From Aerococcus urinaeequi (lineage in GTDB: Bacteria; Bacillota; Bacilli; Lactobacillales; Aerococcaceae), in assembly GCF_001543205.1 (NCBI RefSeq), contig NZ_CP014162.1, positions 682,001 to 746,000 of the forward strand: DNA of 64,000 nt, given 5' to 3'. Each line of letters opens with the position of its first letter. Position 1 is the stretch's first letter. A program made the translations under genes and the position numbers. Below the pieces are notes generated by a model. That model made no database searches, was not told where the DNA came from, and was given only the letters and a program-made list of their open reading frames with translations. Shown piece after piece: positions 1 through 9,051 of the stretch.

Positions 1-438
1 TAAAAGCTCTATAAGTAATGGTAAGTAGACCTGTACTCACGCGCTGACTACTTCCTTCATAAGTTTGATAATTTTCCTATCCAACCTAACAGCCTTACTC
101 TAATTGACCAGTTCCCACAAACATCCCCCTGTTTGCATAATAAAAAGGAGTAAACTTAATCTTAAAACTAAGTTTACTCCTTTTAATATTAGTGGAAATT
201 CTTATGTGGTCCATCAAGAACATTATAGTCTCTGACCTTTTGCATCAGCTACACTTCGTTACGCAGCTGAGGCTGTATATCGCTAAGCTCTAACAGCCTC
301 AAGCAATACCACACACTCAACATGGGAAGAGTTGATAGAATTGATGTATTTGCGATTTTTAATGAAATAGTCATATGCGAGAACATATCGACTATTTCGT
401 ACGTTCGTGGGAATATATCCACCAATCGTACCGTTTAC
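1..438. other. Intergenic region with hairpins, no supported gene
   Basis: No convincing coding region is seen. It contains a terminator (listed separately) and a strong hairpin at 268-301, where TGAGGCTGT pairs with ACAGCCTCA. A second, overlapping hairpin (CAGCT at 246-250 with AGCTG at 265-269) lies beside it. Near 20-55 there is another imperfect stem (AAGTAG with CTACTT). These could be worn copies of structured repeats like those at 27.3 kb, but the match is too weak to assert. A 94-codon open frame on the minus strand here runs through the araC-type gene's terminator and looks like chance. Confidence 0.5.
144..184. terminator. Bidirectional intrinsic terminator
   Basis: AAAAGGAGTAAACTTA pairs with TAAGTTTACTCCTTTT around a short A-rich loop. 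The A and T runs on the two sides allow termination on either strand. It probably closes a gene lying before the window. Confidence 0.75.
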
Positions 439-466
439 AAAAAGGGCACTCTTGCTAGGAGTGCCC
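439..466 (-). terminator. Terminator of the AraC-type regulator gene
   Basis: GGGCACTC pairs with GAGTGCCC, followed on the minus strand by a run of T. It lies about 20 bases past the stop codon of the AraC-type gene. Confidence 0.8.
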
Positions 467-488
467 TCAATCATAAAAATCGGTGTAA

Positions 489-1367
489 TTAATAGTCCTT
501 TTTCTTTACCGGAATCCAGATTTCGCTTCGATACTTTGGATTTCCAGTGTCTGGACTCTCGTTCCACAAAATTTCTGGGCCTTCAACTAACTCATAACTT
601 GAAGACGGAAACCACTCTGAGTATATTCTACCCCATACATTTTGAAGTGTCTCTGGGAATGGTCCAATCGATTCAAATACTGCCCAGGTACAAGCATCAA
701 TTTTTAATACATCAAATTCTGCTATTTCATCACCTGAAGTTGCTACCCCGATGTAATGATCCAACTCGCCCTTTTCTTCCATTCTTCCTTCTGAAAAATT
801 AGTGGAAGCACTAATAATACCCATTGGTTCTACATTTGAGATTGCTTTTAATTGTTTAATAACCTCCGGTGTTAAAAATTCGGTCATTTGTGCAATCTCT
901 TGATTGACACCTTCAAAAATAATTGGGACTCTCTTCTTAAATCCTACTAACTTAAACGACTCTTTCTCAACAATACGATAATTCATCTCGCATCCTCCTT
1001 TAATTGATAATTGAAAGGTCATTCGTGGATAGGCTTTTAACTGCGTTTTCTCACTTCTTGCTTCTGAAGGAAGAATACCATGCAGGGAATGAAAAGCACG
1101 GGAAAATGAATCAGCCGAATTATAGCCATATTTGACGGCTACATCAATTATTCTCAAATTTGTATCTTTCAAATCAATTGCAGCCAACGACAGTCTTCTT
1201 CTCCGAATATATTCTGATAAACCTATGCCAGCTAAAAATGAAAACATCCGCTTAAAATGATACTCTGAACAGTAAGAAATTTTAGATACTTCACTATAGT
1301 CAATTTCTTCTGTTAAGTGCTCTTCAATATATGTCAATGCATTATTCATATTGCTTAACGTATCCAA
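489..1367 (-). CDS. AraC-family regulator with GyrI-like effector domain
   Basis: The predicted transcription factor has about 292 residues. The N-terminal ~105 residues form an AraC-type double helix-turn-helix ([17 protein letters not shown], then [20 protein letters not shown]). The C-terminal ~165 residues, starting near [16 protein letters not shown], look like a GyrI-like small-molecule binding domain, as in Rob-type regulators that sense hydrophobic cations. The start chosen is TTG at 1367 because AAGGAGG lies seven bases upstream; a longer frame to an ATG at 1433 has no ribosome binding site, and an in-frame ATG at 1350 is too far from it. The ligand is unknown. A second GyrI-like protein is encoded 600 bases upstream. 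Family call is secure; targets are not visible. Confidence 0.85.
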   Translation of the reverse strand: MDTLSNMNNALTYIEEHLTEEIDYSEVSKISYCSEYHFKRMFSFLAGIGLSEYIRRRRLSLAAIDLKDTNLRIIDVAVKYGYNSADSFSRAFHSLHGILPSEARSEKTQLKAYPRMTFQLSIKGGCEMNYRIVEKESFKLVGFKKRVPIIFEGVNQEIAQMTEFLTPEVIKQLKAISNVEPMGIISASTNFSEGRMEEKGELDHYIGVATSGDEIAEFDVLKIDACTWAVFESIGPFPETLQNVWGRIYSEWFPSSSYELVEGPEILWNESPDTGNPKYRSEIWIPVKKKDY

Positions 1368-1433
1368 CAAACAACCTCCTTTCAATTTCAATATTAGCAA
1401 AGGGTGCGTTTTTCTATCCGACAATCTGTGCAC

Positions 1434-1977
1434 AATATAGTCGAGTCTGTTTCATAGTAGGATAAATATTTACACTATTGCAGACAGGAAACATATCGAC
1501 TAAATCACAAAAATAAATTGATTTTTGGTGCTTGCTCATAAGCCTTACCAGATTTGTCTCTTGCAGCATTCTTTAATCCAAATCCGATACCCATTTCAAT
1601 CTAATTTAGAACAAAGATACATTCTTATTAAAGAATGAAAGAGACATTTAGTTTTGCAGCACCCAGCATAACTAAATGTCTCTCTTAATTTTGAGTCTTA
1701 ACTACGTTTCCAAGTTTCTGCTCTATCTCAAAACTCACGAATTGTGTAATTATTACTTCAAGCAATTTTTATATATTTATTAACATCAAAACTTCACGAC
1801 TTTAGCCACTCAGCTCACTCCAATATGCTTAGCTTCTTCGGATTCGTTTATTGGCAGAACTAATTGTTAATTGCGCCGCTGAAAATTTTTGTTAATAAAC
1901 ATACTGCTTCACTGTATTTAAGGTGAAAAATATCGAATTAAATTAATATTTCGACTATATAACATTAGTTAATTTCA
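1434..1977. other. Gene-poor spacer with a tiny ORF, hairpin and inverted repeat
   Basis: No full-length gene is seen. On the minus strand a 29-codon frame runs from 1594 to 1505 (MGIGFGLKNAARDKSG...). It reads like coding sequence but has no good ribosome binding site, so it may be a remnant. Inverted arms TTTATTAAC (1776-1784) and GTTAATAAA (1891-1899) enclose about 105 bases. The segment at 1802-1848 (agccactcagct...cttcttcggattcg) resembles 6028-6074. Confidence 0.4.
1641..1682. terminator. Long perfect hairpin, probable terminator
   Basis: GAGACATTTAGTT pairs perfectly over 13 bases with AACTAAATGTCTC, loop of 16. It is followed by TC then TTAATTTT on the plus strand and by TTTCATTCTTT on the minus strand. 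It lies 295 bases beyond the stop of the 1978-2418 gene, so it may end that transcript, or have belonged to a gene now lost from the spacer. Confidence 0.6.
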
Positions 1978-2418
1978 TCATTCATTAATAGGAATCATTA
2001 TATCTAAAATATTCTTAGATTTATAGTGTTCTATCATTGGAAGTGACCAATTAATATGACCCCCATATTGACTGAAAAGAAAATCATATGCAGGGCTAAT
2101 CTTCTCATAAAGTTCGGGCACATCATATTTAAGTCTTAACCTTAAATAATTTCCGCCCTCAAACTCAAATTGGTTTAAACCATATGTATCATCTCGATCA
2201 CTTTCAAGGACTACGGAACAAACTCTATATACTTTATTTTCATCATAATCTAAACCAAACATTTTTCTGCCGGTTAAGGAAGGGAAATGTGCTTCAAATA
2301 ATGGCCAGGCTTTTTTTTGGCTCTCAGGGTTATTTGGTACCTCCATATAAAATAAGTTCATTTTATCTATGACGACTCTTTGTAAAGTCCCTATATCAAT
2401 TTTCATGTTATTATCCAT
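1978..2418 (-). CDS. GyrI-like small-molecule-binding domain protein
   Basis: A 146-residue protein with no DNA-binding domain. The pattern (IGTLQRVVIDKMNLFYME near the N-terminus, ...YRVCSVVLESD in the middle, GGNYLRLRLKY, then YDFLFSQYG) fits a stand-alone GyrI-like or effector-binding domain. I recognise this from fold-like sequence rhythm rather than a close relative. The start is ATG at 2418: GGAG lies nine bases upstream, and it follows the TAG of the preceding gene by one base, so the two are translationally coupled. A longer frame to 2487 would overlap the upstream gene and has no ribosome site. Such proteins bind drugs or dyes, but the ligand here is unknown. Confidence 0.55.
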   Translation of the reverse strand: MDNNMKIDIGTLQRVVIDKMNLFYMEVPNNPESQKKAWPLFEAHFPSLTGRKMFGLDYDENKVYRVCSVVLESDRDDTYGLNQFEFEGGNYLRLRLKYDVPELYEKISPAYDFLFSQYGGHINWSLPMIEHYKSKNILDIMIPINE

Positions 2419-2419
2419 A

Positions 2420-3244
2420 CTAATCTTCTCCTTCAATTTGTAAACATAATGCCTTAAATTCTTCATCAAGTTGAGCAATTTCTTCAAGTGTATGTGCTAA
2501 ATTAAAATAATCTTCTTTAAGTGTAGATAAGTGTGCTTGTCCAAATAATTCAGCCAATTGTTCTTTAATTTTTGATTTATTTGAATCATGACTTTTCAAG
2601 AACTTACTTATATACAAATTTCTGGCAGAAGCCAATCGAAAACTAAAAAACTGAAGAATTTGTTTTTGTTCTTGATTCAGTCGATTATCTCTTACTGCAT
2701 GGGCGAATTTTTCTATAACATTGTTTTCACCTTTTTGGTATCGCTTTTTCATTATTAAGGATACTTCATGAAATATTTTTTCAGAGTTGGGAGTTTTAAC
2801 TTTTTTGAACTTACCCCACATTGAAAACGAACCGCGTTTGTAATCTATCAAATTAGCTTTCCAAGCTTCAATAAATTCTTTGAATACTATTTTCATACAT
2901 GGATAACCGGCAGGATCATGTAAATAAACGAACTCTTCGTCCACATCATAAATTGATACAAAATGGTCAACACCACTTAGATTAATTGAGTTAGGGTTAT
3001 ACGTTAAATATCCCATATCTATTGGGCCAGCAACAACTGATCCATAAGTTAAAAGGTATTTTAGTTTTTCCTTTATTTCATTCACCTGGATATTATTCAG
3101 GCTATTTGTGAAAAACTCCTTGTAAGTAAAACCCAAGATTCTTAAACTATTACTTATTGACACATCTGGCAATCCATTATCAAAGAATACCAGAGGGTGT
3201 TTAGAATCGTTGCTAACGATACTCGCACCATTGCCCATGACCAT
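2420..3244 (-). pseudogene. BtrH_N/DUF4872-like protein, probably lacking its N-terminus
   Basis: The 274-residue frame resembles proteins with a BtrH N-terminal (C39-like) domain followed by DUF4872. The middle carries GVDHFVSIYDVDEEFVYLHDPAG, matching the conserved His and Asp region of C39-like folds, and the C-terminal ~140 residues are helical (HAVRDNRLNQEQKQ...). Family members normally begin with a Cys-containing segment that is missing here. The possible ATG codons at 3244 and 3238 have no ribosome binding site and lie inside the end of the GIY-YIG frame (3213-3614). The simplest reading is that a deletion joined two genes. If translation still starts there, the product would lack the Cys segment. 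Confidence 0.5.
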
Positions 3245-3614
3245 TTACTTTATTTGTTAGGTTTCGAGGCGAAAAAATGTTAAATAAATTTATTAAAGTG
3301 TTTTCGCTCGCGAACGCTTCTCGTTCTGATAACCAGTAATTTAAAATTACTTTGTTAATCGTAAATCCTTCTGCCTTAATAGCTCTGATTTTGTTAATTT
3401 TTAAGTCTTCAGTTTTATCTTCACTTTCTAATAGCAGTTCTAATTTTTTATTAAAGGCAGCTTTCTCATGATTAAAGACACGATTTCCCTTCCCTTTACC
3501 GATGTAGAATATCTCTTCCTCATCGCTACTAGTATCGACTAAACAATAGATGTAGAACTCTTTATCTTTGTTTTTATTTAAATATGATAAAACTTTATCT
3601 GAAAATTTTTCCAT
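3213..3614 (-). pseudogene. GIY-YIG nuclease (LEM-3-like), C-terminally truncated
   Basis: The 133-residue frame starts at an ATG with GAGGAA seven bases upstream. It contains the GIY-YIG core: FYIYCLVD then EIFYIGKGKGNRVFNH, with the second Tyr-Ile-Gly and the conserved Lys-Gly-Lys-Gly-Asn-Arg stretch. The part after that (NKIRAIKAEGF...LSEREAFASENTLI) has the family's Glu-containing helix. It stops soon after NLTNKVNGHG, a motif that normally continues for some 100 residues in LEM-3-like relatives. The last codons overlap the BtrH-like frame by 32 bases, which fits a recombination junction. The catalytic core may still be intact, so a short active nuclease cannot be excluded. Confidence 0.65.
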
Positions 3615-3674
3615 AAAATATTCCTCTTTATCATCTTTTTCAATTCTGAAGCTATCTAGTATTCAACAAATCAA

Positions 3675-4865
3675 TTAAATAGGCTTCAAAATCCCTGTTA
3701 GCTCATCTAATGTTTTCGGTGGGTTAACCAGAATTTCACGGGCCTTATCCATATCAACTTTCACATTATATGTTAAAATTCCAGATGGTTTGCCTTTAAA
3801 AAGATAATATACAATATAACCTCCGGCAACTTCTTCAATAATCGCATCATCACGGTTTCGACTCATTTCACCGACACCTTCAATAGAAATATCTAAGACA
3901 TCCGTATAAGAGAGTGGCGCACCATGATTATAAACTTCTTCAGCGCCCGTCATGTTCCGTCCCGCTACTTTCCCAGAATACTCCGCTTGCTCTTCATGTT
4001 CAAATCGATTACGTCCTATGATCACATCTGGATAATTCAACACATCTCCTGCTGCATAGATATGTTTGTTGGAAGTTTGCAAAAATTGATTAGCAATGAC
4101 GCCATTACCCACGTCTAAACCAGCTGCTTCTGCTAATTCAACATTTGGATTTAATCCAATTCCTAAAACAAGAATATCCGCTTTCAATACAGCGCCGTTC
4201 TCTAATGTAAGACTCACTTGATTGTCCTCTACACTGTAACTATTAGCATAAGTATTGTTTATCAAAGAAACGCCGATATCTACAAAGCGCTGTTGAAATT
4301 CTTTAGCAAGCATTCGTGGTAGTCGTTTTTCATTTAATACTTCATTAGGAAAAACAAGCGTCACATCCATATCATTCAGCTTTAGACCTGCTGCAAGTTC
4401 TGCTCCAACCCAGCCTCCTCCAACGATAATGACTTTGCTCCCAGGTTTGGCTAATTTTCGGAGGTTTCGGTAATCTTCTAAGTTTCTTAAAGCTAGGACA
4501 CGCTCACTTTCCAGCCCATCAATCCACTTTGGAGCGCCACCCAGTGCATAAAGCAATTTTTCGTATTGATAGATTTCTCCACTATCAATCTCAATCGTTT
4601 GTTGATCGGCATTAATTTGCTTAACAGTTGTCCCAGTTAAGAAATCAATCGATTCATCATCCGAAATGTTATAATATATCGTTTCTTTTGGATAGTCTGG
4701 CTCTGTCCAAAATTCTTTACTTAATGGAGGACGATAGTAGGGTTTGTCAGTTTCTTGTGTGACTATCAACAATGTCCCTTCACGGTCATATTTACGAATT
4801 TCCATTGCGGCATTGGCCCCAGCCATCCCGCCACCTAATATTATATATTTATATGAATATTGCAT
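3675..4865 (-). CDS. FAD/NAD(P)-dependent oxidoreductase (ferredoxin reductase-like)
   Basis: The 396-residue protein has the two-dinucleotide fold of rubredoxin/ferredoxin reductases and AIF-like enzymes. It has an N-terminal FAD Rossmann motif (IILGGGMAGANAA), RPPLSKEFW near residue 50, a second NAD(P) Rossmann motif (VIIVGGGWVGAELAAGL near 150), and the FAD-contacting IYAAGDV near 270. No redox-active CxxC is present, so it is not a thioredoxin reductase. The start is well placed, with GGGAGG eight bases upstream. It is a single-gene unit on the minus strand. The electron acceptor is unknown: no ferredoxin or rubredoxin gene adjoins it. Confidence 0.85.
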   Translation of the reverse strand: MQYSYKYIILGGGMAGANAAMEIRKYDREGTLLIVTQETDKPYYRPPLSKEFWTEPDYPKETIYYNISDDESIDFLTGTTVKQINADQQTIEIDSGEIYQYEKLLYALGGAPKWIDGLESERVLALRNLEDYRNLRKLAKPGSKVIIVGGGWVGAELAAGLKLNDMDVTLVFPNEVLNEKRLPRMLAKEFQQRFVDIGVSLINNTYANSYSVEDNQVSLTLENGAVLKADILVLGIGLNPNVELAEAAGLDVGNGVIANQFLQTSNKHIYAAGDVLNYPDVIIGRNRFEHEEQAEYSGKVAGRNMTGAEEVYNHGAPLSYTDVLDISIEGVGEMSRNRDDAIIEEVAGGYIVYYLFKGKPSGILTYNVKVDMDKAREILVNPPKTLDELTGILKPI

Positions 4866-5080
4866 AAATCATGCCTCCCTTTTTCTATTCCTACATATAT
4901 TACCAAAATTCTTCTTAAATGTTTTTGTATACGCTATATTTCTTATTCTCTCTCGAATTAGATCTATGATTGTCTCAGTTATTCAAGCATAACCTATTAA
5001 TAAAATATCAGCTTATTTATTTCCCATTTAGAGAATAAGAAAGCTGTGAACCATAATTGTTAAAAAATATACATAAAAAT

Positions 5081-5124
5081 GAGACACAAAACAATGCTAA
5101 TTATATTGCATCGTTCTGTGCCTC
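5081..5124 (-). terminator. Terminator downstream of the CadD-like gene
   Basis: GAGGCACAGAACGATGC pairs with GCATTGTTTTGTGTCTC (minus strand), followed by ATTTTTA. It lies 90 bases past the stop of the CadD-like gene. The rest of 4866-5213 shows nothing else of note. Confidence 0.8.
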
Positions 5125-5213
5125 TTTCATATTCCGGCTGTGTTATATGTATCTAAGCTCAACCTTATATACTTTAATGGTGTATTCTACTTTCCGTGAA
5201 GCTGCTTAAAATT

Positions 5214-5816
5214 CTATGCAATCAGTGACCAAAGATGTTGAATCGTACCATTCTCTAACAGAATAAAAATACCCAAGCCAATGAAAACGACTGGTACGAT
5301 GACTTTTTCGTAACGCTCAACTACTTCACCAATCATAGGAACCGAAGCTAATCGTTTGGATAAATAACACAAGGTAAAAATCCCAATGATAAAAACAAGG
5401 ATCACAACCATGACTTCCTGGAAGGACATTCCAGTAAAGTAAGGAATATAAATCCCCAAATTATCTCCGCCAAGGGCAATGGTCAGAGCAACCACACTCG
5501 CAACTTCTGACTGTCTATGCGACATCTTTTCTTCTAAGTCCTTTTCATCTACATCTTCATCGATGAAAATGGCCCGAATCCCCAGAATCAAAGGAAGTAA
5601 ACCAAGTAATCCGATCACCCAATCTTGTGGAATAAAGTTCAAGAAGTACGCTGCAATGAGACTAAAGCCAACGAGCAACCCCGTTCCAATATATTGGCCA
5701 ATATAAATTGATCGTTGTTTACCCGTATTCATGGTAGAGAAAAGAATCGTTAAAACAACCAAATAATCGATGGACGTAGAGATAAAAACTAACATTGAAG
5801 ATATAATTATTTCCAT
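5214..5816 (-). CDS. CadD-family cadmium/cation transporter
   Basis: The 200-residue membrane protein has five or six hydrophobic segments. The opening [20 protein letters not shown], the [10 protein letters not shown] motif and [14 protein letters not shown] in the middle are typical of the CadD family, known from staphylococcal cadmium resistance plasmids and part of the LysE-like fold. A charged loop ([17 protein letters not shown]) near residue 95 separates the two halves. The ribosome site AGGGGAGG is just before the ATG. No CadC/ArsR-type repressor gene is adjacent, so regulation and the true substrate are unclear; chromosomal members may move other cations. Confidence 0.8.
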   Translation of the reverse strand: MEIIISSMLVFISTSIDYLVVLTILFSTMNTGKQRSIYIGQYIGTGLLVGFSLIAAYFLNFIPQDWVIGLLGLLPLILGIRAIFIDEDVDEKDLEEKMSHRQSEVASVVALTIALGGDNLGIYIPYFTGMSFQEVMVVILVFIIGIFTLCYLSKRLASVPMIGEVVERYEKVIVPVVFIGLGIFILLENGTIQHLWSLIA

Positions 5817-6102
5817 AAGCCTCCCCTTTCAATATGTTTATTAGAATTGGTGGTTTTCACACAAACACATCAACTTGGCCAAAGCCAAGGGAGAATGTTT
5901 AATAAATTGCTTCATATAAAACATCCAACTTTCATATTTTTTTCACGTGACTCATATGCTTTCTAAACCAACGTTTATGAAGTCGCTTTGTTCCCTCATG
6001 AATTATACCGTTAAACATGCAATGTTTCAGCCACTCAGCTTGCTCATTTTGCTTGCCTTCTTGGAAAATCCGTGCATGGGTAGGAGATCTACTTCTGCGA
6101 AA
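5817..6102. other. Gene-free spacer with a degenerate repeat
   Basis: Nothing coding is seen. The stretch 6028-6074 (ttcagccactcagcttgctc...) resembles 1802-1848, suggesting a dispersed repeat. The segment is pyrimidine-rich and may hold the promoter of the CadD-like gene and the 3' end of the rlmD transcript. Confidence 0.4.
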
Positions 6103-7485
6103 CTAACGTTTCTTCTCAAGTAGTGTCACTGTCTCAACATGCCAAGTTTGTGGGAACATATCTAATGGTTGAACTGCATCAAAGTCATAACCCGCTTCAA
6201 CAAATTTAGCGATGTCTCGTGCCATAGTTGTTGGATTACATGATACGTAAACAATTTTTTCTGGATCCGCTTCGATGGTTGATTGGATGAAGCTATCCTC
6301 TAACCCTTTACGTGGTGGGTCTACAACAACTACGTCCGGTTGAACGCCCGCTTTGACCCATTCACCCATCACTGTTTCAGCTTGGCCTGTTTCAAAATGA
6401 ACGTTTGAAATGAAGTTTCTAGCTGCATTATTTTTCGCCATTTTAACTGATTCAGACACAATTTCAACGCCATATACTTTCTTCGCTTTTTGCGCTAAGG
6501 CCATTGTAATTGTACCAATACCACTATAAGCATCAATTACTGTTTCGTCACCAGATAAGTCTGCTGCATCGATAGCTAATTGGTATAATTTCTCAGCTTG
6601 TGGTGTATTGATTTGGAAGAATGATTTACTTGAAATTTCAAAAGTAAAATCAAACATCTTGTCTTCATAACGGTCCGTACCATATAAAAATTGTTCGTGT
6701 CCAGCCATTACAACATTCGTTTTCTTCGTATTTACATTTAGCATAATAGAAACGACGTTTGGCAGTTTTTCCACAATTTCAGCCACAATGGCTTCTTCGT
6801 TTGGTAAAGATTTACCATTAACCACAATGATAACCATCATTTGGTCTGTGTAATAACCTTTACGAATCACTAGGTTACGAACTAAACCATAGTGTTTTTC
6901 TTCGTTATAGCCACTTAAACCAAATTGATTAAAGATATCTACAATTTGTGCGATAGCTTCATCAATTCCTGGTAGTTGGATTTTATAATCTTCCACAGGT
7001 AAAATGTCATGTGAATTTTTGCGGTAGAAACCTGAGTATAATTTCCCTTCAGCGTTAACACCGATTGGCACTTGCGCTTTATTACGGTAGGCGAATGCAT
7101 TATCTGCGCCTACAGTTGGGTGGATTGTTTTACCTTCACTTAAACCAAATTTGCGGAAAGCATTGGCTACTTGTTTTTGTTTAAAGGCTAGTTGTGCTTC
7201 ATAAGTCATGTGTTGTAATGGCATAGTCCCTACTTGACTTGACACTTTATCCAAAATGTCAACACGGTCTGGTGACGTTGTTTGCCAGTCCATCATTTTG
7301 CCGTAACCGTATTTTTTACCTGTTGAAAGGACTTTAATCGTACCAGTTTCGCCTGGTAATGCATTCTCCACAAATAAAGGGTAGCCTTCTACTTTGGCAA
7401 CGCCTAATCCTTGGAAGGTTAAATCTTCAATTGTACCTTCAAATGTTTCGTTTTTTTGTATTGGTGTTGTATATTTTGCTTTCAT
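6103..7485 (-). CDS. rlmD: 23S rRNA (uracil-C5)-methyltransferase, RlmD/RlmCD type
   Basis: This S-adenosylmethionine-dependent enzyme of the RumA/TrmA family makes 5-methyluridine in 23S rRNA. It has an N-terminal TRAM RNA-binding domain (ENETFEGT-like start, GLGVAKVEGYPLFVENALPGE), then a central domain and a C-terminal methyltransferase domain with DAYSGIGTITMALA, VVVDPPRKGLE and the catalytic cysteine in YVSCNPTTMARD. The cysteines that bind a 4Fe-4S cluster in Escherichia coli RlmD are absent: the usual CGGCQLQH position reads GTMPLQH. The start is set at the ATG at 7485, nine bases after AAGG, rather than the ATG pair at 7494/7491. It may methylate one or both positions 747 and 1939, which cannot be told from sequence. 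Confidence 0.88.
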   Translation of the reverse strand: MKAKYTTPIQKNETFEGTIEDLTFQGLGVAKVEGYPLFVENALPGETGTIKVLSTGKKYGYGKMMDWQTTSPDRVDILDKVSSQVGTMPLQHMTYEAQLAFKQKQVANAFRKFGLSEGKTIHPTVGADNAFAYRNKAQVPIGVNAEGKLYSGFYRKNSHDILPVEDYKIQLPGIDEAIAQIVDIFNQFGLSGYNEEKHYGLVRNLVIRKGYYTDQMMVIIVVNGKSLPNEEAIVAEIVEKLPNVVSIMLNVNTKKTNVVMAGHEQFLYGTDRYEDKMFDFTFEISSKSFFQINTPQAEKLYQLAIDAADLSGDETVIDAYSGIGTITMALAQKAKKVYGVEIVSESVKMAKNNAARNFISNVHFETGQAETVMGEWVKAGVQPDVVVVDPPRKGLEDSFIQSTIEADPEKIVYVSCNPTTMARDIAKFVEAGYDFDAVQPLDMFPQTWHVETVTLLEKKR

Positions 7486-7537
7486 TTTCATCATCCTTTT
7501 TGTATGTCTCCATCATTTTACCATGGACAAGATTAAA

Positions 7538-8466
7538 TTACTTATTCTTAATAGGAAAATCCTTTATATTACTGAATTCTTCGTGTAGGTTTTCTGCGAT
7601 ATTGACCATCTCTTCGTTAAAATCCTGTTGGTAGCGACCGAATTTTTCTGCCCCGTTGTAGGCTAAGGAAATGTAAAAATATGGTGGATTTTCAATCGGA
7701 ATTTCTACTAAATCACCATGGCCATCAATTAAGATCGGCGCCATAAAAGCTAGCATATCTGAGGTACTTGCAATCGATAAGGCCGTTCTGATTTCTTGAG
7801 TATATAGGATATTAATGTCCTCAACCAGGTCATTTTTCATTAGCCAATGGTTAAAAATTCGCTCATGTGTATAACCTTTGGATAAGGATAGGAAGGTTTC
7901 CCCTTTCAAGTCAGCTACACTTACTCGCTTTTTCTTAGCTAAAGGGTGGTTAGGTTTTGCCCACAAAGTAAATGCTTGTTTGATTAATGGGATTTGCACA
8001 ATATTTTCCTGGTTAATTCTTGGCTTAGGATGACCGAAAATTGCGATAGGCACTTCCCCTGATGCTACTAAATCCAGCATAATGTCTGAACTCTCCTCTT
8101 CATGGAAGTCAATATTTCTAGTTGAACTTTTTAAATGAGGTATAAAATACGGCCACAAATACCCGCCTATCGTCGGCAGAAAACCGAATGATACGACTTG
8201 ATTGTTGGCATCCATAATTTTCTTTTTTGTAATCTCCAACTGGTGAGTAGTATGGGTAGAAAAAGCGAGAAGCAATAGGCCTGTTTCAGTGATGGTCATG
8301 GATTTACTAAACCGCTGGCGTTCAAATAAATTGGTATTGAATTCACTTTCCAAGCGTTTCAAGGCGAGCGTGATGGTTGGTTGCGATACATAAAAATTTT
8401 GGGCTGTTTCTGTAAAATTGAGTGTCTTTGCTAAATCATTAAAATACATCAAATCTTGAATATTCA
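7538..8466 (-). CDS. LysR-family regulator (CidR/CcpE-like position)
   Basis: The 309-residue regulator has an N-terminal winged helix-turn-helix (MNIQDLMYFNDLAKTLNFTE, then AQNFYVSQPTITLALKRLE) and a LysR substrate-binding domain. The start is ATG at 8466 with GGAGGGG four bases upstream; a TTG frame start further up would bury that site. It is divergent from lrgA-lrgB-lactate oxidase, an arrangement like cidR next to cidABC in staphylococci. By analogy it probably activates that operon in response to a carbon metabolite such as pyruvate, acetate or lactate. That role is inference. Confidence 0.8.
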
Positions 8467-8571
8467 TGATACCCCTCCACAAAACGAGGTCTAGCCTCGC
8501 ATCTGTTGTATAAATCCTCTTAATTATATATTAATAAAATTTATTGTACTATAAAAATATTGAATTTGTAA

Positions 8572-8585
8572 TTTAAGCGCTTTCA
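8572..8585 (+). promoter_or_regulatory. Candidate cre site (CcpA operator)
   Basis: TTTAAGCGCTTTCA matches the catabolite-responsive element consensus TGNAARCGNWWWCA at every fixed position but the second. It lies about 75 bases before the TTG start of lrgA in the LysR-lrgA divergent region, where CcpA control would be expected. Confidence 0.6.
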
Positions 8586-8658
8586 AAGTAAAGCTAAAGG
8601 TGTAGAAAGAAACAAAAAATGTTTCGATTTTAACAAAAACTGGTAAAGGAGTGATACT

Positions 8659-9045
8659 TTGAAAATCATTAAACAATTGTTTTGGATTTTCCTATTCTCA
8701 TTGTTAGGAACAATCGTGTCTGTACTCATTTCACCTTTCATGGCAATTCCTGGTAGTGTAGTTGGGATGATTCTGATGTTTATCGCCTTGCATACTAAAT
8801 TGCTGAAGGTTGAACAAGTAGATGATGTAGCTACTTGGATCACCGCTAGTATGGCGATTTTATTTGTCCCTTCCGGTGTTGGTATTATGGCCAACTTCGA
8901 TGTCTTAGCTGACAGATGGTGGCAAATAATCATCATTATGGCTATCACAACAATCATTACGATGATTTTTGTAGGTCGTAGTGTTCAAGGTATTAAGCGT
9001 CGTGATGATGCTAAAAAATTAGATAAAGAAATTACGGAGGGTTAG
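8659..9045 (+). CDS. lrgA: CidA/LrgA-family membrane protein
   Basis: The 128-residue protein has four transmembrane segments. Family features are PFMAIPGSVVGMILMFIAL in the second helix and a VPSGVGIM turn near residue 75. LrgA/CidA proteins were first described as holin/antiholin-like; with LrgB they form a transporter implicated in pyruvate or other carboxylate movement in Streptococcus mutans and Bacillus subtilis. The start is TTG at 8659, placed by GGAG eight bases upstream. It leads an operon with lrgB (6-base gap) and lactate oxidase. Confidence 0.85.
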   Translation: MKIIKQLFWIFLFSLLGTIVSVLISPFMAIPGSVVGMILMFIALHTKLLKVEQVDDVATWITASMAILFVPSGVGIMANFDVLADRWWQIIIIMAITTIITMIFVGRSVQGIKRRDDAKKLDKEITEG

Positions 9046-9051
9046 TTCAAT

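Noticed and set aside
283-567. 94-residue open frame on the minus strand after the AraC-type gene
   Set aside because: It overlaps the real gene in another frame and runs through its terminator; no ribosome binding site and no family resemblance.
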